Notes under the pieces: model-generated
Database searches by the model: none
What the model was told of the DNA's origin: nothing
Seen by the model: only the letters and a program-made list of their open reading frames with translations
Made by a program: the position numbers and the translations under genes
Part shown: piece by piece, positions 1 to 11,125 of the stretch
Layout: every line of letters starts with the position of its first letter
Numbering within the stretch: position 1 is the stretch's first letter
From: Clitoria ternatea
Taxonomy: Eukaryota; Streptophyta; Magnoliopsida; Fabales; Fabaceae
Assembly (NCBI GenBank): GCA_037962975.1
Contig: CM075675.1
Location: forward strand, 8,504,001-8,568,000
Direction: 5' to 3'
Length of the DNA: 64,000 bases

Positions 1-955
1 AATAGTAAAACGTGAATAGTAACAGTAAATAGTAACAGTAAATAATAATTTACTATTTGAATAGTAATTTACTATTGAAATAGTAATTTACTATTGAAAT
101 AGTGTTTACTATGCAGAATAGTAACTTAAAATAATATTATTTTCAGTATAATAACAGATTTCTAAAAACGATATGAAAATAACCTAAAAAATATAAAAGA
201 GAAGTATTCTTACCTTAGGATTTTGGCAGAACCTTCTCTCCAAAAACTTTTCTTCTCTCTCTCACTTCCACCACTATCTCACTAGCACTACTATATTAAG
301 AAAACTTAATCTGAAATTGTGAATTCTAAAGAAGAAATCCTTCGGTATTTATAGGAAAAAAATTTACTATGCATTCCATTATTTTAATATAAAAGTACTA
401 TGCATTTTTGAATTTTTTATTCCAGGTTACTGTGCATCTTTTGAAAATTTCATACATGCACAGTGATTTGCATAGTAATTGTCGGCAAAATTATTAAGTC
501 AAATAGTAACCCTTCACTCGGTATATTTTAAATATTCAAAATGAGTCCTTTTTGAAATTTAGCGATATTATATCAGTCCCTACTAATTTTATAATAAGTA
601 ATGTAAAGCTGAAATTTTTTTTTCTGTTAATAAAAATTTATTGATACGTTTCAAATTTTTTAACGATTGGAAAAAATCAAGATTTTTCTCAAACCGATAA
701 TTTTTAGATAAGTCTACTTGAAATAGATTTTAGAAAATTTTCTTATAATTTCAATTCACTTTCTTGTAAATATTTTTAATTTAAGTCACTTATATGAATT
801 TAAAATTATTTAAAAAATATTATTTTTATTAAAAAATTCCAAAATTCCAAAAAATTCCAAAAAATCATAAATAATACGTAGATTAAAAAGTTCTAAAGAA
901 CCATAATTTAATTCCTTCAAAATTTTAATATAAAAATAAAAATAGGGGTGTTACA
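1..955. mobile_element. Partial gypsy-type LTR, 3' portion (cut by window start)
   Basis: This stretch is almost identical to the last ~980 bp of the LTR at 2263-5307. By eye I see only isolated substitutions (for example near positions 186 and 726) and one extra copy of a ~27-bp subrepeat in the other copy. It ends in GGGGTGTTACA at 945-955, the same terminus as the complete copy. What follows (CGTTATC...) is not a tRNA primer-binding site, so this is not the 5' LTR of an element whose body follows. It is the tail of a solo LTR or of a 3' LTR lying mostly outside the window. No coding potential. Confidence 0.85.
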
Positions 956-1510
956 CGTTATCTTCCAGCCGCCTATCAAGGCATCCTTTATCTTTCCAGC
1001 CGCCTATCAAGGCATCCTTTATCTTTCCAGCCGCCTATCAAGGCATCATTTATCTTCCAGCCGCCTATCAAGGCATCCGTTATCTTCCAGCCGCCTATCA
1101 AGGCATCCTTTATCTTTCCAGCCGCCTATCAAGGTATCATTTATCTTTCCAGCCGCCTATCAAGGCATCCTTTATCTTCCAGCCGCCTATCAAGGCATCC
1201 TTTATCTTTCCAGCCGCCTATCAAGGCATCCTTTATCTTTCCAGCCGCCTATCAAGGCATCCTTTATCTTCCAGCCGCCTATCAAGGCATCCTTTATCTT
1301 TCCAGCCGCCTATCAAGGCATCCTTTATCTTCCAGCCGCCTATCAAGGCATCCTTTATCTTCCAGCCGGCTATCATGGCATCCTTTACTTTCCAGCCGCC
1401 TATCAAGGCATCCTTTATTTCCCAGCCACCTATCGAGGTACCCTTTACTTTTCAGTCGCCCACGAGGGCAACCTTTACTTTCCAGTCTACTGGGGGTCAA
1501 TCCTGATCTC
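956..1510. repeat. 30/31-bp tandem array (about 17 units)
   Basis: Head-to-tail units built on the core CCAGCCGCCTATCAAGGCAT. Units are 30 or 31 bp depending on whether the junction reads TATCTTCC or TATCTTTCC. The first units are nearly identical; the last four or five (from about 1370) decay. A 193-codon open frame covers it only because the unit has no stop in any frame. Its location just before a purine tract and an Ogre-type LTR matches the hypervariable 3' untranslated zone known in Tat/Ogre elements. Confidence 0.9.
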
Positions 1511-1550
1511 ATTACCTCCTGTTAACTAAAAGACCATTTTTCCCTGTCCA

Positions 1551-1599
1551 TTCAAAAAAAAAAAAGAGAAGAAGAAGAAAAGAAGAAGAGAAACAGAAG
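1551..1599 (+). other. Purine-rich tract, candidate polypurine tract
   Basis: About 50 bp of almost pure A/G (A-run, then GAAGAAGAAG-type repeats, ending AACAGAAG). It lies immediately before a TG dinucleotide that I take as the start of the Ogre-type LTR. A purine tract at this place primes plus-strand synthesis in LTR retroelements. Boundary inferred. Confidence 0.5.
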
Positions 1600-1807
1600 T
1601 GGAGAATGCTCGTTTTAAGAAAAAAGAGGTCACACAGATTCGTGATTGCCCATACCATCAGTTGCCATACCGATCAGGAGGTCCCACTTGGCCCCCTACA
1701 TCGGTGTTCATATCTTTACTTCCTTTTCACTTTAAAAACACAGAAGCTTCGTGTTTCTTTTGTGAAAAAGAAGTAAAGAGGGGCATCTGTGAACACCTCT
1801 TTTGGTC

Positions 1808-2262
1808 CGGTCCAAGTGGAATAAATATTTTTTATACTGAATTCCAATTCAGAGTGGTCAAATTCGAGTAGAATGGCTCCAGAATAATCAGAACCGAGCA
1901 AAATAACTCAGAATGAAGCTTTTCCAAGTGAAATACAGCCCTGTTGGAGGCAAATCCGATTGGAACGACTCAAAAATGATCACATCTGAACAAGATGACT
2001 CAGGTTAAGGCATTTCCGAGTGAAATACAGCCCTGGTAGAGATAAATCCGAGTGAAAAACCCAAAAAATGGTCAAATCCGAGTCAAAATGAAGCATTTCC
2101 GAGTGGAATGGCCCAAAAACTAGTAAGTCCGAGTGAAAATACTCAGAACGGATCAAATCCGAGTAGAAAATGCCCCTGTTGAACAAAAATCCGAGTGGAA
2201 TGGCCCGAAAACTAGTAAGTCCGAGTGAAAATACTCAGAACGGATTAAATCCGAGTGAAAAA
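1808..2262. repeat. CCGAGTG motif array, left block
   Basis: Irregularly spaced copies (about every 20-40 bp) of CCGAGTG, AATCCGAGTG and variants with accompanying ACTCAGAA and CCCCTGTT words. The array is the same as that at 5313-5880; the two were one array before the solo LTR inserted between them. Confidence 0.8.
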
Positions 2263-3879
2263 TGTAACACCCTCTGTTACACCTTAATAAATTCTAGAAA
2301 AATTCGTAATTTTTTTTTACTAAAGATATGATTGTTAAAAAGAAACTATCGGAATAAATTATATACATTATTTCTGAAATACCTCACAAATATTATTAAA
2401 ACTTTATAAAGTATTTGTACATTCATCCGAAGAAAATAAACATTAAACATTATAAGAAAGAGAGGAAACTCCATGGCCCAGAAGCAGTTACTTATTAACA
2501 TTATTTATTCATTGGACCACGGTATTCATACCGAGCTCCCTTTCTAGAACGTGCTATATCTACTGCTGAAATTCTTCGATCCTTCCCTCTGAACCATCAA
2601 TTTAGAATATATGAAACAAAAACACGGAGAAAGGAGTGAGAAACAGAATATAATATTTCCGAATAAGACATAAGCAACAAAGGGTTTTCACAACCGATAC
2701 ATAATAATATCAATCACAATCACATACACAATCAATTATGAATGCATGAATGTTATGCAATATCTTCATCATAACTTATCTATATATGTGGGCCCTTAAA
2801 TTTTAATTTGCACTGGGCCAACCAGGAGTTTACACTGTTCCATAAGTCCGGATAATAATAATATGAACAGCTCAACTGGCATGGAAACACTTAGAGACTA
2901 GTCAGATTGAGAAAGTTTTTATTGTGAAAGTACCCGACACTAGGGAGCTACCCCAGGTCCCCTGAAGCACCCTTTCACACTCTCTCATCCCAAGGCTCGT
3001 AATTAAGCCTCCTCTAATGTATCCTCGGTTTCTATAATCCGTCCCCAGACAATATTATTTCATTTCACTTTCATTATCCATGATGCATGAACTACTCGCG
3101 TATTGAGTTGGTTAAGGCTTTTAGAAACTCAATTATTAAATCCCTTAAAGGTTTACAATATCATTTCAATAAACTGTACATTTTCTCAGTTCTCTGAATT
3201 TCTGTCCCACAGAAATAAATTTGGTACAGTTTTCAAATCTCACGGAAATTGAGTTTCTAAGCCTTAAATATCTAAAAACTTTATCATATAAAACTTTACC
3301 TAATCTTTCTCAAATTAAATCTTAACAAAATCAAATTTAGGAATCTCAATTATTTTCAAATGTATTTAGTTATTAAGTTGGAAAAAAATAAAATAATTTT
3401 CTTTTAAATTTTTTTTATTGAAAGAGAATAATTATTAACCAAAAATACTTAAAATTATAAAATTTTTCTTTAACTCAAGATTTAATTAAATAAATTCTAA
3501 TAAAATATTTTCTTTCTAAAATAAATACTAATTTTTTTATTCTAAATATTGAAAATAAAGTTAATAAGAATAATTTCTAAGAAGAATTAAAAGATAATAA
3601 AATTTAAAGAGTAAGGTAAGAAATTCTTACTGAATTTTAGCTTTCCGTCATGCTCGCTATATGCTCAAACTCCACATTACAATATCATCAATCAAAATTA
3701 AACAATATCAATCATAACTAAATATCATCAATCAATCAATCATAATCAAATCATAATCAAATCAATTAAATATCATTAATACATATCATAATACAAAATT
3801 TAATGATTATTAATATAGTCAATTTTAGTCCTTTTGGTCAATTCCTCGCATAGGTATATGTAAGTCCATATAATCCAGT

Positions 3880-3990
3880 CCTTGCATAGGTATAGTTCAG
3901 TCCATATGGGTCATAATGGTCCAAGTCCTTGCATAGGTATAGTCCAGTCCATATAGGTCATAATGGTCCAAGTCTTTGCATAGGTATGTT
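3880..3990. repeat. 47-bp minisatellite inside the solo LTR
   Basis: About 2.4 copies of a 47-bp unit beginning GTCCTTGCATAGGTATAG and containing GGTCATAATGGTCCAA, with few mismatches; a degenerate partial unit precedes it from about 3840. Confidence 0.75.
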
Positions 3991-4284
3991 AGAGTTAGTT
4001 AAACCGGATATTTAATTTAAAATTTATTATAAATTTTAAGTTAAAAAAGTTAATATTTTAAAATAATAATATTATCAGATTTAAAAGGAGTAGGGGACTC
4101 CTCCCATTATTCTTATGTCTTTTCATATTATACTCTTATCTCACTCCCCCTTACCTTGAATTGTTACCCAAAATGGATTTGCTTTGCGCCTCCGATTTCT
4201 AAAAATATTAATACCAATCTTATTTCAGTATAAGCATAAGACGAAGATTAAGATTACTACTTAAAACAGAAATGGTAAATTTTG

Positions 4285-4455
4285 AATAGTGAATAGTGAA
4301 TAGTAAATCGTGAATAGTAACAGTAAATAGTAAAACGTGAATAGTAACAGTAAATAGTAAAACGTGAATAGTAACGGTAAATAGTAACAGTAAATAATAA
4401 TTTACTATTTGAATAGTAATTTACTATTGAAATAGTAATTTACTATTGAAATAGT
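4285..4455. repeat. GAATAGTAA(C/T) minisatellite inside the solo LTR
   Basis: Repeats of GAATAGTAACAGTAAATAG, AAAACGTGAATAGTAACAG and ATTTACTATTGAAATAGTA. The corresponding array at 1-110 has one fewer ~27-bp unit, so copy number varies between copies of this LTR family. Confidence 0.8.
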
Positions 4456-5312
4456 GTTTACTATGCAGAATAGTAACTTAAAATAATATTATTTTCAGTA
4501 TAATAACAGATTTCTAAAAACGATATGAAAATAACCCAAAAAATATAAAAGAGAAGTATTCTTACCTTAGGATTTTGGCAGAACCTTCTCTCCAAAAACT
4601 TTTCTTCTCTCTCTCACTTCCACCACTATCTCACTAGCACTACTATATTAAGAAAACTTAATCTGAAATTGTGAATTCTAAAGAAGAAATCCTTCGGTAT
4701 TTATAGGAAAAAAATTTACTATGCATTCCATTATTTTAATATAAAAGTACTATGCATTTTTGAATTTTTTATTCCAGGTTACTGTGCATCTTTTGAAAAT
4801 TTCATACATGCACAGTGATTTGCATAGTAATTGTCGGCAAAATTATTAAGTCAAATAGTAACCCTTCACTCGGTATATTTTAAATATTCAAAATGAGTCC
4901 TTTTTGAAATTTAGCGATATTATATCAGTCCCTACTAATTTTATAATAAGTAATGTAAAGCTGAAATTTTTTTTTCTGTTAATAAAAATTTATTGATACG
5001 TTTCAAATTTTTTAACGATTGGAAAAAATCAAGATTTTTCTCAAACCGATAATTTTTAGATAAGTCTACTTGAAATGGATTTTAGAAAATTTTCTTATAA
5101 TTTCAATTCACTTTCTTGTAAATATTTTTAATTTAAGTCACTTATATGAATTTAAAATTATTTAAAAAATATTATTTTTATTAAAAAATTCCAAAATTCC
5201 AAAAAATTCCAAAAAATCATAAATAATACGTAGATTAAAAAGTTCTAAAGAACCATAATTTAATTCCTTCAAAATTTTAATATAAAAATAAAAATAGGGG
5301 TGTTACAAAAAA

Positions 5313-5880
5313 CCCCCTGTTGAAGTTGAATCCGAGTAGCATCACTCAGAATGAGTAAAATCCGAGTGGAATATGCTCCTGTTGGATCAAATCCGAGTGG
5401 AACTACTCAGAATGGAGCAAATCCGAGTAGAACTACTCAGAATGAGTCAATTCTGAGTGGAAAGCTTCCCTGTTAGTGCCATTCCGAGTGAAGAAATTCA
5501 AATTTCTAAATTCTGAGTGTGAAGAAGTTTATTTCCGAGCGAAAAATAGTCAAAATTCCAATTTTTGAGCCATTTCAGTCGGTTCCGTGTCAATGGTCAC
5601 TCGGATTGGGGAGAGGAAGTGAAGTCCGAGCCAGGTACTCTCCCAATCAATTTCCGAGTGTTTCTCTTTGATTTTCAATCGGCTCTGTGTCCTCTTTTAC
5701 ACTTTCCTCGAGTCAAATTTTACCAACACCAAATCCCCTCCGTGTCATCTTTTACACCTTTTCGAGCCATGTTTCAATTCCGAGTCACACTTCACACATT
5801 TCAGTCGGTTCCGAGTCGTTGGTGGTTCGGATTGTGGAGAGGAATTTAGGTCCGAGCCAATTTTCAGTCGGAACCGAGTG
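5313..5880. repeat. CCGAGTG motif array, continuation after the insertion
   Basis: Same motif and same strand as 1808-2262 (for example AAATCCGAGTGGAA). Towards 5880 motifs become mixed (CGGTTCCGTGTC, TTTCAGTCGG) as the array passes into the inverted-orientation block. Confidence 0.75.
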
Positions 5881-7205
5881 AGAAGTGATTCACTCGGTTC
5901 TGACTGAATGTTCCGAGTGACACATCAACATGATTTCACTCGGTCTTTTGCAAAATGAACCTTTTCTACTCGGATCCAGGAGGCAAAATGAGGACTGACC
6001 CCTTTTCTCACTCGGGGTCGATTCCAACCATGGTTGAACACTGACTGAGGGATTAAGCCGAGCCATTTTCACTCGGCATTCCACCATTTCACTCGGTTTT
6101 CCACATCCTCTCTCAGAATTTCAAAATCCCACTCGGATTACAATATTTTCTCTCTCGGTTTTCTACATCCTCTCTCAGATTTCACCATGTTCACTCGGAT
6201 TCGACTCCCAATGAGGAGGAATGCTGACTGAGAGGGTGATCCGAGTGATTCTCACTCGGATTTCACCATTTTACACTCGGATTTCAATATTTTAACTCGG
6301 TTCTTCACCTCCTCTCTCGGATCTTCGCCTTGCTGACCTGGATTCCACCACCCAAGTGGATCCAGGAATCCTGGGGGTGGCAGACAGGGGCAGAGGTGGA
6401 GGGAATTAAAAATTCCCACCAGCCGTTGTCCCCCACTACCCAAAACGAGTGGAAGCCTGAGCTGGCATTCCACTCGGAAGTGGAAGCCTGAGCTGGCATT
6501 CCACTCGGGCCAGCCTATAAATAGGCAAGGGGGAGGGCATTCAAGAGAGGAGGCTTCAGAGGAGGAAAACTCTACCAAAAAGTCCTTCGTGCTCTCTTCT
6601 CTCTCACACCAATTCTTCTCTTCTTCTCCTTCCATCACCTCTCACTCTACATGCACCCTCTCTCCCACCGTACTCTCCCTTTCCTCTCCTCCTCTAAAGA
6701 CCAAACCACACACACACACCTCAACCCATACACCGTCCAGCTTCCTCTCTCTTCTCCTTCCAACCCACACCACACCATCTAAGCCAACTCCACACCGTCC
6801 AGAATCCCTCTCCTCGGTCAGTCTCACTCGGCAGTCCACTTATCACTCGGTAAATCCTCTTTCCATTCGGTTTCCTTTGTTTCCACTCGGATTTGCACCG
6901 TTTCACTCAGATTTTTACTGTTTCAGTCAAATTTTCACTGTTTCACTCGGTTTCTGCTATTTCCACTCGGTTTTCCTCAATTTCACTCGGAATTTTCCCA
7001 TTCCACTCGGTTTTTACCATTTTTACTCGGTTTTCCTCAATTTCACTCGGAATTTTCCCATTCCACTCGGTTTTTACCATTTTTACTCGGTTTTCCTCAA
7101 TCTCACTCGGTTTTATGCTTTTCTCACTCGGTATTTCATTTTTTTACTTGGTTTCTTCCATTTCCACTCGGTTTTTCCCATTTTCACTTGGTTTTTTTCC
7201 TCTTT
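5881..7205. repeat. CACTCGG motif array (reverse orientation of CCGAGTG)
   Basis: Dozens of TTTCACTCGG / CCACTCGG words, the reverse complement of the motif in the left blocks. It includes a direct duplication of 29 bp (GTGGAAGCCTGAGCTGGCAT core, 6452-6508) and about 2.5 copies of a 60-bp unit at 6961-7110. It spans the proposed promoter at 6516. The 230-codon frame on the plus strand across 6589-7281 is a by-product of this repeat and is not called as a gene. Confidence 0.8.
6516..6524 (+). promoter_or_regulatory. TATA box of the Ogre-type LTR
   Basis: TATAAATAG in a locally GC-rich context (GGCCAGCC before it, GGCAAGGGGG after it), the form expected of a plant core promoter at the U3/R boundary of an LTR. 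Transcription would begin near 6548-6556. Confidence 0.6.
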
Positions 7206-7649
7206 CTCACATGGTTTTCTCTTCTTCCCCTTAGTTTTTGCTCATTTTTCCTCTGTTTTCCGAACTTACTGTGGAAAATAAATGCTTCCTATGCTTTCTT
7301 TCAAATCTAAATAAAAATTAAAAAAAAGGAAACAAATCTTTTCTAAAACAGTGTCGTACGGGAGCACTCCCGTCTACACAACCTCTTTAGGATTCATACA
7401 CGTGCGAAGAACTCCGCCTTGTATGAGTTCCCCGTCTCAATGACATCCACCATCATTTCCCAAGTCTTTTCCTAAAAGAACAACATTCAGAACTACGTAA
7501 CCCTGATTTCTTGATAATTCAAGAATACGTAAGAGCAGGACTTTAACTCCTGTCGGGCCCATCTTTATTATTTCCTTTTACTGATTTATTTCCTTGCTTT
7601 TTGTGTTTCTTTCGTGATGTTACTTTTTTGTCGTTTCCGTGAAAATCAA

Positions 7650-7872
7650 TTTAGACGTGACGTCTTGTTGATTTCCCCCTAGTTTTTGTTCAAACCTTGC
7701 TACAATTCATAGGGAAGGGATACTTAGGACAAGACGTCCCGCTTATCTCTTTCCTATCCCTATCCTTTTTACCCGAGGATGTTTAATTTAGACGTGACGT
7801 CTTATTGGCATTCTCTCACCCTCTCTGTCTCATATCAAAGTCGAGCTTAATTCGGACGAAACGTCCCATTAA
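7650..7872 (+). repeat. Repeated GACGTGACGTC / GACGTCCC words in the LTR
   Basis: Four related words at 7654, 7729, 7791 and 7855, each near TTTA or TTCG and followed by TTGTTGAT, GCTTAT, ATTGGC or ATTAACC. The same pattern, degraded, recurs five times in the old LTR remnant at 20.25-20.52 kb, which shows both come from one LTR family with internal subrepeats. GACGTGACGTC contains TGACGTC, a bZIP-type ACGT core; a regulatory role is only possible. Confidence 0.6.
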
Positions 7873-8489
7873 CCTCGCTTCAACATTCTATGTCTGTATA
7901 GTTCTCTACTCCATTCTATCATTTTCAAAATAAAAGGGAAGAAACCATGTTTTATTTAAGGCTATTTATATTGTGCTTTCAATCTTGGTACTGTCTTTGA
8001 CAGGCGATGTAGGGTGCTAATACCTTCCCTACTCGTAACCGACTCCCGAACTTGGATTTCAATTTTTTTTTAACCAGTGCTTTACTGAACTTAGTTTTTT
8101 CCCAATGTTTTTCCTATGGATAAAAACGTTGGTGGCGACTCCCTGTTTCCTTCCACCCATCCTTTCTTTCTCGCCGCGCCGTCGCGATTCAGGTTGCGAC
8201 AACTATTTAAGTGTGTATGTATATATTGTATATATATAGTACAAGAAATATTAAGATTCAATCATATTATTTATTAATTTTAAAAATAGCTAATTTTGAA
8301 AGGCTGGAAAAACATTTAATAGTATTATTGAAGAAAAGTCTGGAAAATGTTGAATATTTAAACCAGACTTCATGAAATTTATTGATAATCAACATTGTGT
8401 ATTCTAATTTAAATAGAGTCATATCATGTTATTATTTAATATGTGAGTTTAAGTGTTTTAGGAAAACATGAGGATTGTGTTACGAAAAA

Positions 8490-10150
8490 CAAGGGGAGTA
8501 CATATGCCAACAGAAGCCTTCAAAGTCTGATCCTCTCATAAACTCTCTTTGATCCAAAGATCTCGTCTCTTTAATGAAAAGCTTCTAGACCTAACATAGG
8601 CATCTTGCGAATCATTGGATCTAGAATTCACTTTAAAGGAAGTTCTCATACAAGTCTGGCTCAAAAATCTCAATGGTCAGAAAACATACTTGTGAGCACG
8701 CTTAAGCAAAATCTTACGAAAAGAACAATGACAAAACAAGTCAGTTTACACTCTACTCTGATATTGTTAAGTCTTTCACCCGTGCCTTATAGATTTAGAG
8801 ATTCTCTGAATAAAAACTTCCTCATTTGTGAAACTTACGCTATCTCTCTATGTCTGTACTCGCACATATTTCTAAGCCTTCCACAATTATGTCTCAAAAC
8901 ATCTTTCCCTGACAAAAAAAAAGAAATATAGTTATCTGTTGTGCAACATCATTCTCCTCAAGTATATCATCTCTCAATGAACATACATTTGTTAACCTCT
9001 CCTTGGGCTATTTAGAACAATCCTCTATATATTGAACCAATCTCTTCAGAAGAAGTAGACTAAAATAGATCGCAAGAGCATACTCTAAACAAAAAATTAC
9101 AGAGAGGCATGAAATCAAAAAATAGAGAGATCTTGTTAAAGAAAAAGAAGATGAGAAAAACACACTAAGGAAAGTATGAACAAAAAAGAAGAAAAATGAA
9201 CGAGCACCAGACGTTCATACACAACAGCCCCAGAAGAAGAATGAGATGGCAATCTGCTTGAAGAATAAAAGATCAGATCCAAAAGAACTGTCATGAAGTT
9301 AAAGAAAGCTCGCTATATGCATTTATTTTTCTCCTAGAACCCATAACAACTAGAGATATTTCACCAACTCATATCTCTTTGCTCTTTTAAGAGCATATCA
9401 TCTCTGGTCATGCTTTCAGACTCAGTGCCTCCTGTACCCATCTCTAATACTACACATGTATTGAGTCTACTTAATGAATAAGTATTTCCTCATGTAGTTG
9501 ATCACTTAGCTTTGCTAAGTTAGAAGGACTTAATCATTTGAAATAATTTTTTCGACCCTCTTGTAGTACAGGTCTGGCGTGTTGCTAGACTCTATTAGTG
9601 TTGGGAAACACTGTTGGCTTGGGGAGGTTTTTGAAAGAATACTCGGGGTTCGAGTCAAGAGTGGCTCATGAAAGAATACTTGGGTCTGCCCTAGGAGTGG
9701 GTGTTGCAAAATAATACTTATAGGAATCAAGAGGGGTCTGGTGTATTGAAGCACGAGTTGTACTTAGGCCAAGAGTGGCTGGAGTCAAGAATACTCAAAG
9801 CATGAGTTATGCTCAGGCCAGGAGTGGCCGAAGTCAAAAATACTCAAGGCCAAAAGTGGTCGGACTCAAGAGTACTTGAAGCACTGGGTGTGCTTAAGCT
9901 AGGAATGGCTGGAGTTGGTAAATACTCGTAAGCTCGGTCTGGGTTGTTTATGTAAATATTTTTACATAGTGAAAATCCTTTAGATTTGAAGGTACTGGAT
10001 ATAGTCTTCGAGTTGGAGATGAACCAGTATAAAATTGCTTGTGTATTATCTCTCTCCCTCTTACTCTTTATTATCAAAAGTCTAGTGCATTTACTTTAAT
10101 ATTTCACGACAGTAAAAGTCTAAAAAATAACACACTCTCTCAATCAAATA
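8490..10150 (+). mobile_element. Decayed LTR-retroelement remnant, probably Ty1/copia-type LTR
   Basis: No protein domain is recognisable. The part at 9600-9960 has degenerate direct repeats (GGCCAGGAGTGGC, AAGAATACTC, GAGTCAAGA) and is followed by GAACCAGTATAAAATTGCTT (10020-10040). That wording resembles the TATA/R region of many plant copia LTRs (GAACCACTATAAA-type). The 108-codon frame at 8605-8931 has no recognisable similarity. Ends not defined. Confidence 0.35.
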
Positions 10151-10299
10151 ATTAAGCTCTACATCTCACAAAAGTCTGATCAGCCGTGCATTATGCATTA
10201 ACGCGTACATATCACTTTTTGATTTAAAAAAGTGAACAGACTTATTCAACCATCTTCTAAGTCTGTTCTCCAAACCATCAAGTATGTTTTTAGCAGTTT

Positions 10300-10511
10300 T
10301 AAATTGTCATAATATTGTAACCCCCAATTAAATTCTAATAGTTTTATGACGGACTTGCCAACATTTAGTCAAAAAGTGTAAGAAATATTTTCTAACACCC
10401 TGATTTCTTACAAGTTTATGAAACGTCATTGAATAAAGTTGTGACGGTTAGAAACCTTTAAAAACATAAATTTTAACCGCCCCAAGTTACTTTTTTTTGT
10501 AGTGTTTCCCT
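10300..10511. mobile_element. CACTA-like terminus (right end only)
   Basis: Ends in TTTTTTTTGTAGTG (10494-10507), the reverse complement of CACTACAAAAAAAA, which is a typical CACTA terminus. Subterminal words AACCGCCCC, GTGACGGTTAG and AACGTCA suggest the usual subterminal repeats. No matching left end was found, so this is a truncated or decayed copy. Confidence 0.4.
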
Positions 10512-10539
10512 CCGTCTTTCTCTGATCTTTTGGATGGTT

Positions 10540-11125
10540 TTAAGGCTAAAAGTCATCCGATCCAATCAAGAAATCATTATGCGGTTTAGATTGGATTAAT
10601 TAGGATATACCATGAAATCCGGTCCAATCCGATCCAATATATATCGGTTTGGATTGGATTGGATTTCGGTTTTTGGAAAATACCTTAAAAATTAATTCAC
10701 TTACTATAAAAATCGCATACTAACAGTAGTAATAGATAAGCGAAGTAAAACGAAATTTTTTTTCTTTCTAATTTGAGCAATTAATGAGTGTGAATCATAA
10801 AATATTAAAATTAAAACATTTGGCATTGTCATTTGGGTTTAAACTATTTTGCGTACGAATTATAAAATTGAAACATTGGGCATTGTCATTTGGGCTCTTA
10901 AGCTATTTTACTTTTAGGACTATAGAAACAAAGAAAATATATTGGACTTTTATATAACAAGTCCAAAGTAGTAAAAAAAACTTTGGATCGGTTTGGATTG
11001 GATCGGTTCCTAAAGGTGGAACCAAAATCCAATCCATTAAAAAATTTCGGTTATTTCGGTAATCCGTTTTTTTGTTATCGGTTTTTTCAGTTCGGTTGAA
11101 CTTCTTTTTATTGGATTGGATGATG
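10540..11125. repeat. GGTTTGGATTGGAT-rich dispersed element
   Basis: Two blocks rich in (ATC)GGTTTGGATTGGATT and its relatives (10545-10680 and 10984-11110) flank AT-rich DNA with a duplicated sentence (ATTGGGCATTGTCATTTGGG-like at about 10821 and 10876). This looks like a non-autonomous DNA element. No coding sequence. Confidence 0.45.

Larger units (their letters stand above)
2263..5307. mobile_element. Complete solo LTR (3,045 bp), gypsy-type, with AAAAA target duplication
   Basis: Starts TGTAACACCC and ends GGGGTGTTACA, a 10-bp terminal inverted repeat. It is flanked on both sides by AAAAA (2258-2262 and 5308-5312), a clean 5-bp target duplication. Joining the flanks restores an uninterrupted CCGAGTG repeat context. 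The terminus style is common in Ty3/gypsy chromovirus (Tekay/Del-like) LTRs, but family assignment from termini alone is tentative. There is no PBS, gag or pol, so this is a solo LTR formed by LTR-LTR recombination, or a non-autonomous element. It contains AT-rich DNA and two minisatellites. Its near identity to 1-955 implies recent activity. Confidence 0.85.
1600..8201 (+). mobile_element. Tat/Ogre-type 3' LTR, interrupted by a nested solo LTR
   Basis: Proposed LTR from TGGAGAATGC to GGTTGCGACA. The right part has sequence landmarks that I recognise from plant Ogre/Tat LTRs: a stretch GGGTGCTAATACCTTCCC (8014 onward), then ACCGACTCCCGAAC, GTTGGTGGCGACTCC (about 8129), and a terminal GCGACA. 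A TATA box at 6516 would start transcription about 30 bp downstream. The terminus is followed by ACTATTTAAG, not by a PBS, so this is a 3' LTR whose body lies left of the window. Removing the nested 3,045-bp insertion gives an LTR of about 3.55 kb, within the large range known for the family. No protein-coding gene is present; open frames here come from low-complexity pyrimidine repeats. Confidence 0.7.

Noticed and set aside
948..1529. 193-codon open frame with FPAAYQGILYL-like repeats
   Set aside because: It is produced by a 30/31-bp tandem repeat with no stop in any frame; the protein changes frame with each 31-bp unit, so it is not a conserved peptide.
1..5307. The two matching LTRs as the ends of one short retrotransposon
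   Set aside because: The right copy has a complete target duplication on both of its own sides, and no PBS follows the left copy; the DNA between belongs to another element.
6589..7281. 230-codon plus-strand frame, the second longest open frame in the window
   Set aside because: It lies in the LTR's CACTCGG/pyrimidine array, includes a 60-bp tandem duplication and has no recognisable domain.
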